Shown piece by piece: positions 1-6,333 of a DNA stretch of 13,655 bases. Position 1 is the stretch's first letter, and every line of letters starts with the position of its first letter. The position numbers were made by a program, and so were the translations under genes. The stretch lies in the NCBI GenBank assembly GCA_002387605.1, contig DGJU01000067.1, positions 1 through 13,655 of the forward strand, in the 5' to 3' direction. Source of the DNA: Alphaproteobacteria bacterium UBA4588. GTDB lineage: Bacteria > Pseudomonadota > Alphaproteobacteria > Puniceispirillales > Puniceispirillaceae. The notes under the pieces are model-generated. The model was not told where the DNA came from, did not search any database, and saw nothing but the letters and a program-made list of their open reading frames with translations.

Positions 1-1389
1 CCGAAAATTCTCATCTCGATAAATGGCTATCATTATAACGGCAAAATAATCGATAAGCGCGAGGTTGTTGCCCAGCTAGTCGACGCCCTGCCCTCTATTG
101 AAGCTGTTCTAATTGATTTCTACCTTGATGATTATCGCGATATATCGATGATTAGAGCGGCTTCTGTTTTCGCAGATGCCCTAACCCATGCGCCGCTTGA
201 TAGCTTTGTGCGGGTTGGGTTTAATGACCCGCTATTTATTCTGTATTCGTCTGGCACGACAGGCGCACCGAAATGTATTGTACATTCGGTTGGCGGTACA
301 ATCAGCCAGCATGTCAAAGAACACCGGCTCCATACTGATGTCAGGCAGGGTGATAGAGCGTTTTATTTTTCAACCTGTGGCTGGATGATGTGGAACTGGC
401 TTGTGTCCTGCCTAATGGCAGGCGCGACAGCTGTTGTGTATGAGGGCAGCCCGTTTTATCCCGGCCCGGAACGTCTCTGGGAAATGGCCGAGACAGAAAA
501 ACTGACCCTGTTCGGCACATCAGCTAAATATCTGGATGCTGTTCGCAAAGAAGGCATTATTCCTGCTGATATTGCCGACTTATCTGCGTTAAGGACATTA
601 TGTTCCACAGGCTCGCCGCTCTCAGAAGAAAGTTTTGATTTTGTCTATGAGAGCATCAAATCAGATGTCCATCTCTCCTCTATTTCAGGGGGTACTGACC
701 TTATGGCTTGCTTTGTTCTGGGCTGTCCTACTTTGCCTGTCTATGCCGGCGAAATTCAGGTGCGCGGACTTGGAATGGACGTTGCCATCCTTGATGATGA
801 GGGCAAAATCGTTGCAGGAGAACAAGGTGAGCTATGCTGTTTAACTCCATTCCCATCAATGCCTGTTGGGTTCTGGAAAGATGATGATGGCAGTCGCTAT
901 CATGCAGCTTACTTCGATATGTTTGATAATATCTGGCGGCATGGTGATTGGGGAACACTCACCCCCCGTGGCGGGATTATTATCCATGGACGATCAGATG
1001 CGACCTTAAACCCGGGCGGTGTTCGTATCGGGACAGCTGAAATTTACCGGATTGTTGAAGCTTTTGATGAGATTATAGAAGCTCTTGTTATTGGCCAGAG
1101 CGCTGATAATGACGTGCGCATCGTCCTGTTTGTCCGGTTAGCGCAGGGATGCGTTCTCTGCGACGAGCTGCAACAGCGCTTGCGAGCCGCTATTCGCAAA
1201 GATGCAAGCCCGCGCCATGTGCCGGCTGTTATCTGCACGGTCACAGATATTCCGCGCACACGCTCTGGCAAAATCACAGAATTAGCTGTGCGTGATGTTG
1301 TTCATGGGCGGGCGGTTAAAAACACGGAAGCATTGTCAAACCCCGAAGCGCTTGACCAATTTAAAGACCGCCCAGAACTCGCTACCTAG
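1..1389 (+). CDS. aacS: Acetoacetyl-CoA synthetase, 5' end outside window
   Basis: Activates acetoacetate to acetoacetyl-CoA with ATP and CoA in the cytoplasm, a step in ketone-body or polyhydroxybutyrate carbon use. The frame is open from base 1, so the gene starts upstream; 462 residues are visible against a family length near 650, so roughly the first 190 are missing because of the window edge. The adenylate-forming signature ILYSSGTTGAPK lies at 238-273. It is followed by WMMWNW, the family-typical GGTDLMACF stretch, HGDWG, and GRSDATLNPGGVRIG in the hinge region. The catalytic lysine of the C-terminal domain is in PRTRSGK (codon 1270-1272). The tail after it (VHGRAVKNTEALSNPEAL) is typical of AacS rather than acetyl-CoA synthetase. 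The stop codon is five bases from the stop of the convergent minus-strand gene. No frameshift is seen. Confidence 0.93.
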   Translation, partial: PKILISINGYHYNGKIIDKREVVAQLVDALPSIEAVLIDFYLDDYRDISMIRAASVFADALTHAPLDSFVRVGFNDPLFILYSSGTTGAPKCIVHSVGGTISQHVKEHRLHTDVRQGDRAFYFSTCGWMMWNWLVSCLMAGATAVVYEGSPFYPGPERLWEMAETEKLTLFGTSAKYLDAVRKEGIIPADIADLSALRTLCSTGSPLSEESFDFVYESIKSDVHLSSISGGTDLMACFVLGCPTLPVYAGEIQVRGLGMDVAILDDEGKIVAGEQGELCCLTPFPSMPVGFWKDDDGSRYHAAYFDMFDNIWRHGDWGTLTPRGGIIIHGRSDATLNPGGVRIGTAEIYRIVEAFDEIIEALVIGQSADNDVRIVLFVRLAQGCVLCDELQQRLRAAIRKDASPRHVPAVICTVTDIPRTRSGKITELAVRDVVHGRAVKNTEALSNPEALDQFKDRPELAT

Positions 1390-1394
1390 CGTAG

Positions 1395-1949
1395 TTACGC
1401 GTTGTTCAAAAATTGCTGTAGGCCGCTTGAGCTTGCAAATTGTTTGCGCGCCCGCTTTAACGCCGGCAACATTTCGGCAAGTGATGCTGCTTCGGCCTTT
1501 GCGACTGCCTCATCATCAGAAGCATCGGTGAAGGGCTGAGGAGGGCAGACAACAAGGTTATAGCTAAAAGCAGCCCCTGCCCGCGCAGCAACATCTCTTA
1601 ATTTAGCTTTTGAGCCAACCGGCCAGCGCTCCCGCAGCACAAGCATCAGAACAAAGCTATCTGCCTGATAGGTAACACCATTTTCTTCTGCCTGCTGGTA
1701 GAGCAATAACGCTGCCGCATCTTCGATAAGTTTCATCTCAGCATCTGACGGGCCGCTCTCATCTGCATCAGCCTTATCAAGCTGATCCCCTAGCCAGTTT
1801 TTAATATCATGCGTATTTGCATCATCCAGCGCTGACAGAGGGGCGATGGCTGCTGACAGGCTTTTGGGTGTCTGCTCAGACGGGGTCAAGCCGGGAACAG
1901 TGTGAATATCAATTTCGCCCATTATGCGCAAAGTTACAGGAACGGTCAT
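1395..1949 (-). CDS. Hypothetical protein, 184 aa, coupled to the transporter
   Basis: I do not recognise this family. The protein is soluble, acidic and alanine-rich, with no signal peptide or membrane segment. Residues 1-20 look beta-like; a helical acidic middle (about 45-95) is followed by LRERWPVGSKAKLRDVAARAG and an Ala/Glu-rich C-terminal helix ending GLQQFLNNA. Its ATG overlaps the transporter stop codon as ATGA (1946-1949). A GGAG at 1958-1961, eight bases before the ATG, would serve as ribosome-binding site inside the transporter gene. Translational coupling to the transporter is therefore likely, but a shared function is only inferred. Codon use resembles its neighbours, and the overlap and ribosome-binding site argue that the gene is real. 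Confidence 0.7.
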   Translation of the reverse strand: MTVPVTLRIMGEIDIHTVPGLTPSEQTPKSLSAAIAPLSALDDANTHDIKNWLGDQLDKADADESGPSDAEMKLIEDAAALLLYQQAEENGVTYQADSFVLMLVLRERWPVGSKAKLRDVAARAGAAFSYNLVVCPPQPFTDASDDEAVAKAEAASLAEMLPALKRARKQFASSSGLQQFLNNA

Positions 1950-2851
1950 AAACTAGTCTCCGGCTCAGGTTTTTGTATCTGGCGAGCAATAGCAAATTCA
2001 CGCCAGACAATAAAGAGACAAGATGACACAACAATAGCGGCACCGGTTATCTGGGCCATGCTCAGCCATTCTGCAAAAATAAGATATCCGCCGATGCCCG
2101 CCAATGGCACCTGCAAATACCGCAATGTTGAAATAATAACAGCATCACAATAGCGATAAGAAAATGTCATGCAAATCTGTAGCAATGAGCTGACAATGCC
2201 AAGCGCTAGCAAGAACATCATCTGCCGGTATGAGGGCATCTCAAACTGTGACGGGAAGACAAGCAATACAGAAGAGACAATTAGAAAGGCAGCACCATTA
2301 TACAGACTTGCAACAGTAGCTGGATGTTCTTTCTTGCCAAGTTTCCGTAAGATAATAGACAAGCCAGCACCGGCAAGAGCAGAGCCAAGGCCAAACATGA
2401 CACCAAGCGAGAGCGGGCCAGAAAACGGATCTGTAATCACCACAATGCCAAGCAGTCCCACAACAACTGCCGAGCCACGATAAGGGCCAATTTTCTCTCC
2501 CAGCAAAAAGGGCGAGAGTAGCGTAACAAATAGCACTGATGACTGGAATAAGGCTGTTGCCTGTCCAAGGGGAATATTTTTAACCGATAAAAACCACAAG
2601 CTAATGCCGCTCAGCCCAAAACATATCCGGACAAGCATCGTCTTTGTTTCGGTAAGATGAAACCAGCTTCGCCCCCGCATCACGATGGCGACAGCAAACA
2701 GGATTGGGAGTGAGAAGACAAACCTGAATAAAAGCATGGTTAACACAGGCAACTCGCCCGATATCGCCTTGACCAATAAGCCTGTTACAAAGGCGGCAGC
2801 AACAGCGATGAGCGTTAGTAAAATACCAAGAACTTGCGGCGGAAAGGGCAC
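1946..2851 (-). CDS. EamA/DMT-superfamily permease
   Basis: A polytopic inner-membrane transporter of the drug/metabolite transporter superfamily. About ten hydrophobic segments are visible, arranged as two EamA-like halves; the first half ends near the LLGEKIG stretch and the second near IFAEWLSMAQITGAAIV. Both carry the family's acidic residue before the last helix of the half. The substrate cannot be told from sequence. I chose GTG at 2851 because AGGAG (2857-2861) lies five bases upstream and the protein then begins just before the first membrane helix, giving 301 residues, normal for the family. Longer starts at ATG 2878 or TTG 2914 lack a good ribosome-binding site. The gene follows the cytochrome gene by 88 bases and is coupled to the hypothetical gene downstream. 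Confidence 0.88.
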   Translation of the reverse strand: MPFPPQVLGILLTLIAVAAAFVTGLLVKAISGELPVLTMLLFRFVFSLPILFAVAIVMRGRSWFHLTETKTMLVRICFGLSGISLWFLSVKNIPLGQATALFQSSVLFVTLLSPFLLGEKIGPYRGSAVVVGLLGIVVITDPFSGPLSLGVMFGLGSALAGAGLSIILRKLGKKEHPATVASLYNGAAFLIVSSVLLVFPSQFEMPSYRQMMFLLALGIVSSLLQICMTFSYRYCDAVIISTLRYLQVPLAGIGGYLIFAEWLSMAQITGAAIVVSSCLFIVWREFAIARQIQKPEPETSL

Positions 2852-2856
2852 AAAAA

Positions 2857-2861
2857 CTCCT
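2857..2861 (-). promoter_or_regulatory. Shine-Dalgarno site setting the permease start
   Basis: AGGAG on the minus strand, five bases before GTG 2851. It decides between three in-frame starts (2914, 2878, 2851) in favour of the shortest. Confidence 0.65.
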
Positions 2862-2890
2862 GAAAAAAAAGAAAGCATGGCCTTGCACGC

Positions 2891-2900
2891 CTGTGCACAG
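2891..2900. repeat. 10-bp perfect palindrome in the permease leader
   Basis: CTGTGCACAG reads the same on both strands. It lies in the 88-base gap between the cytochrome stop (2940) and the chosen permease start (2851). Part of it can also pair in a small hairpin, TGCAC (2884-2888) with GTGCA (2893-2897). It could be an operator or an RNA structure, or chance. Confidence 0.3.
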
Positions 2901-2939
2901 AAACGGACTTTCAAAACATTATTATTCTGTTGTTATACT

Positions 2940-3644
2940 CTAAAGCGAAAGGAGGGCAAGCAGATGCGCGCCGCCAATACAAAGGCAAAGCAACAGAAGC
3001 CCGCCAAAGTTGTGTGCCCGCGAAACTGTTGCTGGTATGCCCGTTGCCCCGCGCCGCCTGCCTGTTACCATTGCCGGTATTAGATTTTTCTTCAGCCGCA
3101 GATAATAAACAGCCATTGCTGCCAGATGAAGTGCAATAAGAATAAACAGCAGTTTCTCACCATAATGATGAAATTCAGTCATTGTCCTCATCATGTCTGG
3201 TAGCAAAAACGCCAACGGCCCCTCATAAAGAATATCATCAGATGAGACCATCCCTGTTAACGGCAAATAGAGGGTGATTCCCAGAAGCGCAAGCACAGCC
3301 CATCCACCAAGAGCTGAATGACCAGATGCTGTATCTGACTGTTTATGAAAGAGAGCGCGCAGAACCGCAAACACAGCAGAAGGGCCTTTTATAAAATGGC
3401 TAAACCGCGCTGTTGGGCTTCCAATAAACCCCCAGATAAGCCGGAAGATAACCAGTCCCAATATTGTTAATCCTGATTTTTCATGAACGAACATAACGCC
3501 AGTTTTTGCAGAGCCAACCGAGACAAACACGCTCACAACAAGACCCCAATGAAAGAGGCGCAAAGGCAAATCCCAGACCAGCATAGCCGATGATGTATCA
3601 TCAGCAGCTTTGCATTGCTGTGTTTCGGGAGGTGATAATGTCAT
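2940..3644 (-). CDS. Cytochrome b561-type (hydrogenase b-type family) membrane protein
   Basis: An inner-membrane di-heme b-type cytochrome that would pass electrons between the quinone pool or a dehydrogenase and a periplasmic carrier. The opening WDLPLRLFHW (residues 24-33), HEKSG (54-58) followed by a helix ending FRLIWGFIGSPTARFSHF, GHSALGGWA (108-116) and HHYGEKLLFILIALHLAAM (159-177) are the family hallmarks. His32, His54, His159 or His160, and His173 are candidate heme ligands. Four core helices are followed by an extra C-terminal hydrophobic segment (about 214-234). A ribosome-binding site AAAGG lies seven bases before the ATG. Such proteins are often encoded beside a small cytochrome c, but none is present here, so the partner is unknown. 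It shares a divergent promoter region with the glycosylase gene. Confidence 0.9.
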   Translation of the reverse strand: MTLSPPETQQCKAADDTSSAMLVWDLPLRLFHWGLVVSVFVSVGSAKTGVMFVHEKSGLTILGLVIFRLIWGFIGSPTARFSHFIKGPSAVFAVLRALFHKQSDTASGHSALGGWAVLALLGITLYLPLTGMVSSDDILYEGPLAFLLPDMMRTMTEFHHYGEKLLFILIALHLAAMAVYYLRLKKNLIPAMVTGRRRGATGIPATVSRAHNFGGLLLLCLCIGGAHLLALLSL

Positions 3645-3711
3645 AGCTCAGCCTTTCAGCTTCTTTATCGCCGGGCGGCAGAAAAACTTGCCTTTAGGGA
3701 CAAACATACCC

Positions 3712-3728
3712 CATCATTACCTATGATG
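3712..3728. promoter_or_regulatory. Inverted repeat in the divergent promoter region
   Basis: CATCAT and ATGATG are separated by five bases, in the 137-base gap between the divergently read cytochrome and glycosylase genes. The placement suits an operator acting on either gene. I cannot name a regulator and see no clear -35/-10 pair around it. Confidence 0.3.
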
Positions 3729-3781
3729 CGGGACAGAAGACCATAACGAAAACAGCCACAGGTTTGTTAAAAAATACTATC

Positions 3782-4423
3782 ATGGTTAAGAAAATGACAA
3801 CATCATATTCAGCACTTTTATCTGCATTTGAGGCGCTCGATGAGTGTGATGCTGATTTAAAACAGGCGCGGGCAAAATTCGGTAATCCGTCCGACAGGTT
3901 TAGCGCAGCTGAATTTGGCACACTTGTTCGCATTATACTTGGCCAGCAAATCTCGCGGGCTGTTGCAACAGCCCTCTGGACACGCTTGACAGAGGCCCAG
4001 CTTACCACTGCGTCCGCCCTTGCCGTCCAGCCTTATGAGCGGTTACAACAGCTTGGCCTATCCCGCAGAAAAGCTGAATATATCATTGATCTTGCACAAG
4101 CCGAGCATGATGGCAGTCTTCAGCTTATGTCACTCAATAAACAACCCGGAGAAGAGGTCTCTCGTATCCTTACGAGCTATCGCGGAATTGGCGGCTGGAC
4201 AGCTGATAATTACCGGCTATTTGCGCTGGCTGATTTTGATGCCTGGCCGGGCAATGACCTTGCCCTGATGGAAGCTATCAAACGTTTAAAAGGGCTTGAT
4301 AGAAGGCCAACTCATCGGGAAATGGATGGGTTTGCCGCGCAATGGGCGCCGTATCGCGGGGCAGCCGCTCTGTTGCTATGGCACTTATATGCCTGTCTTG
4401 TTCGTGATGCCCGTCCGGCATAA
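3782..4423 (+). CDS. alkA: DNA-3-methyladenine glycosylase II, AlkA-like HhH-GPD
   Basis: A base-excision repair enzyme that flips out and removes alkylated purines such as 3-methyladenine, leaving abasic sites. The HhH-GPD fold is visible. LILGQQIS-type sequence (ILGQQIS, about residues 52-58) starts the domain, and the hairpin LTSYRGIGGWTADNY (about 130-144) precedes WPGNDLAL, whose Asp (codon 4256-4258) is the expected catalytic residue. At 213 residues it is a short form lacking the N-terminal beta domain of E. coli AlkA, like many bacterial homologues. Starts at ATG 3782 and ATG 3794 are both possible and neither has a strong ribosome-binding site; an upstream TTG at 3764 is less likely. 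It converges with the SRAP gene, 26 bases apart. Confidence 0.9.
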   Translation: MVKKMTTSYSALLSAFEALDECDADLKQARAKFGNPSDRFSAAEFGTLVRIILGQQISRAVATALWTRLTEAQLTTASALAVQPYERLQQLGLSRRKAEYIIDLAQAEHDGSLQLMSLNKQPGEEVSRILTSYRGIGGWTADNYRLFALADFDAWPGNDLALMEAIKRLKGLDRRPTHREMDGFAAQWAPYRGAAALLLWHLYACLVRDARPA

Positions 4424-4449
4424 GCTAGCGAGCATCCGAGCTTACCATA

Positions 4450-5160
4450 CTAGCCAAATAAATCAGTTTGTTCTGTCGGCTGTTTGGGTTTTGCATCGCC
4501 TGTTTTTAGCAGTGCTAACTCAGCCGCCCTCTCACCTTCTGAGAGCGGTGCTGCAAGGTTTGCTGTATCATTCTTCACAGACCCAACAGCACGGCTAACA
4601 GGATAGAGATTAAAAAACCGCGATGATGGCGGCACAAGACAGGTTTTTGCCTGTGCCTCATTTCCGTTGAGCCATATCTGCCACTGTGTTGCAGGGAGCA
4701 CTAACGGGCATCTATGATGCACAGATGAGAGCACGCCATCAGATTCGGTTGTTAGGATTACAAAAGAGGCATCGCCTGCCTGCTGACTGCCAAACATGAT
4801 GCCAGCAAATCCCATCACACGCCCATCTAAAAGCTGGATATGATGCGGCTGTTTTGCGCTATCCCATTCATACCAGCCACTGGCTGGCACAAGACAGCGC
4901 CGCGACCCAAAGGCATCGGCGAATAGCTGTTTGTCTGAAATCGTCTCGCAGCGTGCATTCATGATACGCTTCTTCAAGCGGGCGGAATAGACCCCGAACT
5001 GGGCCATTTCATCACGCATTGTCAGCCCCTCAGCGCTCAGCACAAGACTGTGTTGAGAGGGCGCAATATTCCAGCGCGGCCGCAGATTCTGTGTCACCAC
5101 GACACCGAACCGCTGCATGAGCTCGTCATTTGTTGTTGTTAAACTGAATCTACCACACAT
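4450..5160 (-). CDS. SRAP-family abasic-site protein (YedK/HMCES-like)
   Basis: Forms a thiazolidine crosslink with abasic sites in single-stranded DNA and so shields them from cleavage. After removal of Met1, Cys2 is the nucleophile, so the start must be the ATG at 5160 (MCGRF) although the frame is open further upstream. Matches to the E. coli YedK active site are Cys2, Arg4, Asn68 and Arg70 (in NARCET), Glu98 (in GWYEW) and His148 (in HHRCP). WNIAPSQ (30-36) is the usual conserved segment. The length of 236 is normal. The last residues are QTDLFG, which resembles the bacterial sliding-clamp-binding pentapeptide QL[SD]LF. The gene is divergent from the Sua5 gene and convergent with the glycosylase gene, which fits DNA repair. 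Confidence 0.94.
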   Translation of the reverse strand: MCGRFSLTTTNDELMQRFGVVVTQNLRPRWNIAPSQHSLVLSAEGLTMRDEMAQFGVYSARLKKRIMNARCETISDKQLFADAFGSRRCLVPASGWYEWDSAKQPHHIQLLDGRVMGFAGIMFGSQQAGDASFVILTTESDGVLSSVHHRCPLVLPATQWQIWLNGNEAQAKTCLVPPSSRFFNLYPVSRAVGSVKNDTANLAAPLSEGERAAELALLKTGDAKPKQPTEQTDLFG

Positions 5161-5167
5161 ACCGCTG

Positions 5168-5173
5168 ATTATA
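5168..5173 (-). promoter_or_regulatory. Consensus -10 hexamer directly upstream of the SRAP start
   Basis: TATAAT on the minus strand ends seven bases before the ATG at 5160, so transcription would start at or next to the A of the start codon. No Shine-Dalgarno sequence is present, consistent with a leaderless mRNA. The -35 region is poor; TATCAC at an 18-base spacing is the best candidate. Confidence 0.4.
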
Positions 5174-5256
5174 GCCAGCTCATGCCGCACTGTGATAGTA
5201 TGTTTTTCGCGAACAAGGGTAATTACCTGCTTCACAATCTCCTGCGCCAGACTAGC

Positions 5257-5285
5257 TTGAACAATAAGTGAATGGTCGTTACGAC
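5257..5285 (+). promoter_or_regulatory. Candidate promoter for the Sua5 operon with overlapping inverted repeat
   Basis: TTGAAC (5257-5262) and TACGAC (5280-5285) are 17 bases apart, which would start transcription near 5292, about 20 bases before the gene. The -10 match is weak (three of six). An 11-base inverted repeat, GTCGT-T-ACGAC (5275-5285), covers the -10, a position suited to a repressor. Confidence 0.3.
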
Positions 5286-5314
5286 AGGCATATCAGCGGC
5301 AAAGAGGAATAATG

Positions 5315-6274
5315 ATGGCTGTTATCAGCACACAGCATATATCACTTGATGCCGCAGCGGCGGCCTTGCGGTCAGGTCAGCTCGTTGTCTTTCCAACCGA
5401 AACTGTTTATGGCCTCGGCGCTTTGGCGGGCGATGACAGAGCTGTTGCACGCCTCTATGACGCAAAGCAGCGCCCGCAGGTAAACCCGCTCATTTCACAT
5501 TTTGCAACCGCTGAGGCTGCCTGTGCTGCTGGTATATCTTCGCCAATAGCTGATAGCCTTGCTGCTGCATTCTGGCCAGGCCCTCTGACCCTTATCTTGG
5601 CTCGGCACAGTCAAAGCCCGACCTGCCTTCTGGCAACAGCGGGGATGGATAATCTTGCTGTAAGGGTCCCCAGCCATCCGCTTGCGCGCCATCTGATTGA
5701 GGCTGTTGGTGGTCCGCTTGTTGCGCCATCTGCAAATATGAGTGGCAAGCTTAGCCCCACTTGCGCGACACATATATCAGCTGAGCTCGCAGCAAAATGC
5801 GCCTTTATTCTTGATGGCGGCCGCTGCAGTGAAGGCCTTGAATCAACGGTAATTGACTGCCGCGAAGAAAGGGCTGTGATTGTACGGCCCGGCCCTATCA
5901 CACCAGCGCTCATTCGGGCCAAAACAGGTCTGGAAATCGGATTTTCTGAGGCACCTGCTGCCATCGATAGTGCCTTTATTTCTCCTGGCCTTATGACTAG
6001 CCATTATGCGCCTGATGCCACTGTACGGCTTAATGCGACCGCGCCACGCAATGACGAGCTGTTTATTGGCTTTGGTGCGCCGCCAGACGGTGTGACGCCT
6101 GACCTGTCTTTATCACCAACGGGTGACCTTACAGAAGCATGCGCTTTGCTATTTTCCCTGCTGCATGACGCAGATAGTCGCGCTCGCCATATTGCCATCG
6201 CCCCTATTCCCATGGCAGATTTAGGCATTGCAATAAATGATAGGCTTATGCGGGCGGCTGCAGTGCGCCCCTAA
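5315..6274 (+). CDS. L-threonylcarbamoyladenylate synthase, Sua5 type
   Basis: Makes threonylcarbamoyl-AMP from threonine, bicarbonate and ATP, the first step of t6A37 tRNA modification. The YrdC domain fills the first 200 or so residues: FPTETVYGLG (about 27-36), the Lys and Arg of AKQRPQVNPL (52, 54) and the SANMSG motif (140-145), counted from 5312. It is followed by the Sua5 linker SPGLMTSHYAP (224-234) and a C-terminal Rossmann-like domain, so this is the two-domain Sua5 form and not the short TsaC. ATGs occur at 5312 and 5315; GAGGA at 5304-5308 is better spaced (six bases) for the second. It heads a plus-strand run with the flavoenzyme 59 bases downstream. Confidence 0.95.
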   Translation: MAVISTQHISLDAAAAALRSGQLVVFPTETVYGLGALAGDDRAVARLYDAKQRPQVNPLISHFATAEAACAAGISSPIADSLAAAFWPGPLTLILARHSQSPTCLLATAGMDNLAVRVPSHPLARHLIEAVGGPLVAPSANMSGKLSPTCATHISAELAAKCAFILDGGRCSEGLESTVIDCREERAVIVRPGPITPALIRAKTGLEIGFSEAPAAIDSAFISPGLMTSHYAPDATVRLNATAPRNDELFIGFGAPPDGVTPDLSLSPTGDLTEACALLFSLLHDADSRARHIAIAPIPMADLGIAINDRLMRAAAVRP

Positions 6275-6333
6275 CCCTTAACTGAAAAATAAAACCCTTA
6301 CTGAATAGTAAAACCTTAGCGGAAGATAAGTTT
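6275..6333 (+). repeat. Degenerate 3-copy tandem repeat, about 20 bp per unit
   Basis: The 59-base gap between the Sua5 stop codon and the flavoenzyme ATG divides into three similar units, 6275-6294, 6295-6313 and 6314-6333. Each begins with (C)CCTTA, then has CTGAA or a variant (CGGAA), then a TAAAA or TAAG block. The third unit carries the GGAAG that would serve as ribosome-binding site, eight bases before the ATG at 6334. Confidence 0.55.

Noticed and set aside
1..147. Apparent missing N-terminus of acetoacetyl-CoA synthetase as a truncated gene
   Set aside because: The frame is open to the first base with good family-like sequence, so the truncation is only the window edge.
1389..1400. 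GCGTA-GT-TACGC inverted repeat spanning the two convergent stop codons
   Set aside because: The loop is two bases and there is no T-run, so it is unlikely to form a terminator.
5161..5235. 25-codon extension of the SRAP frame from GTG 5235 with AGGAG nearby
   Set aside because: The catalytic cysteine must be residue 2, which requires ATG 5160; the AGGAG is only three bases from the GTG, too close.
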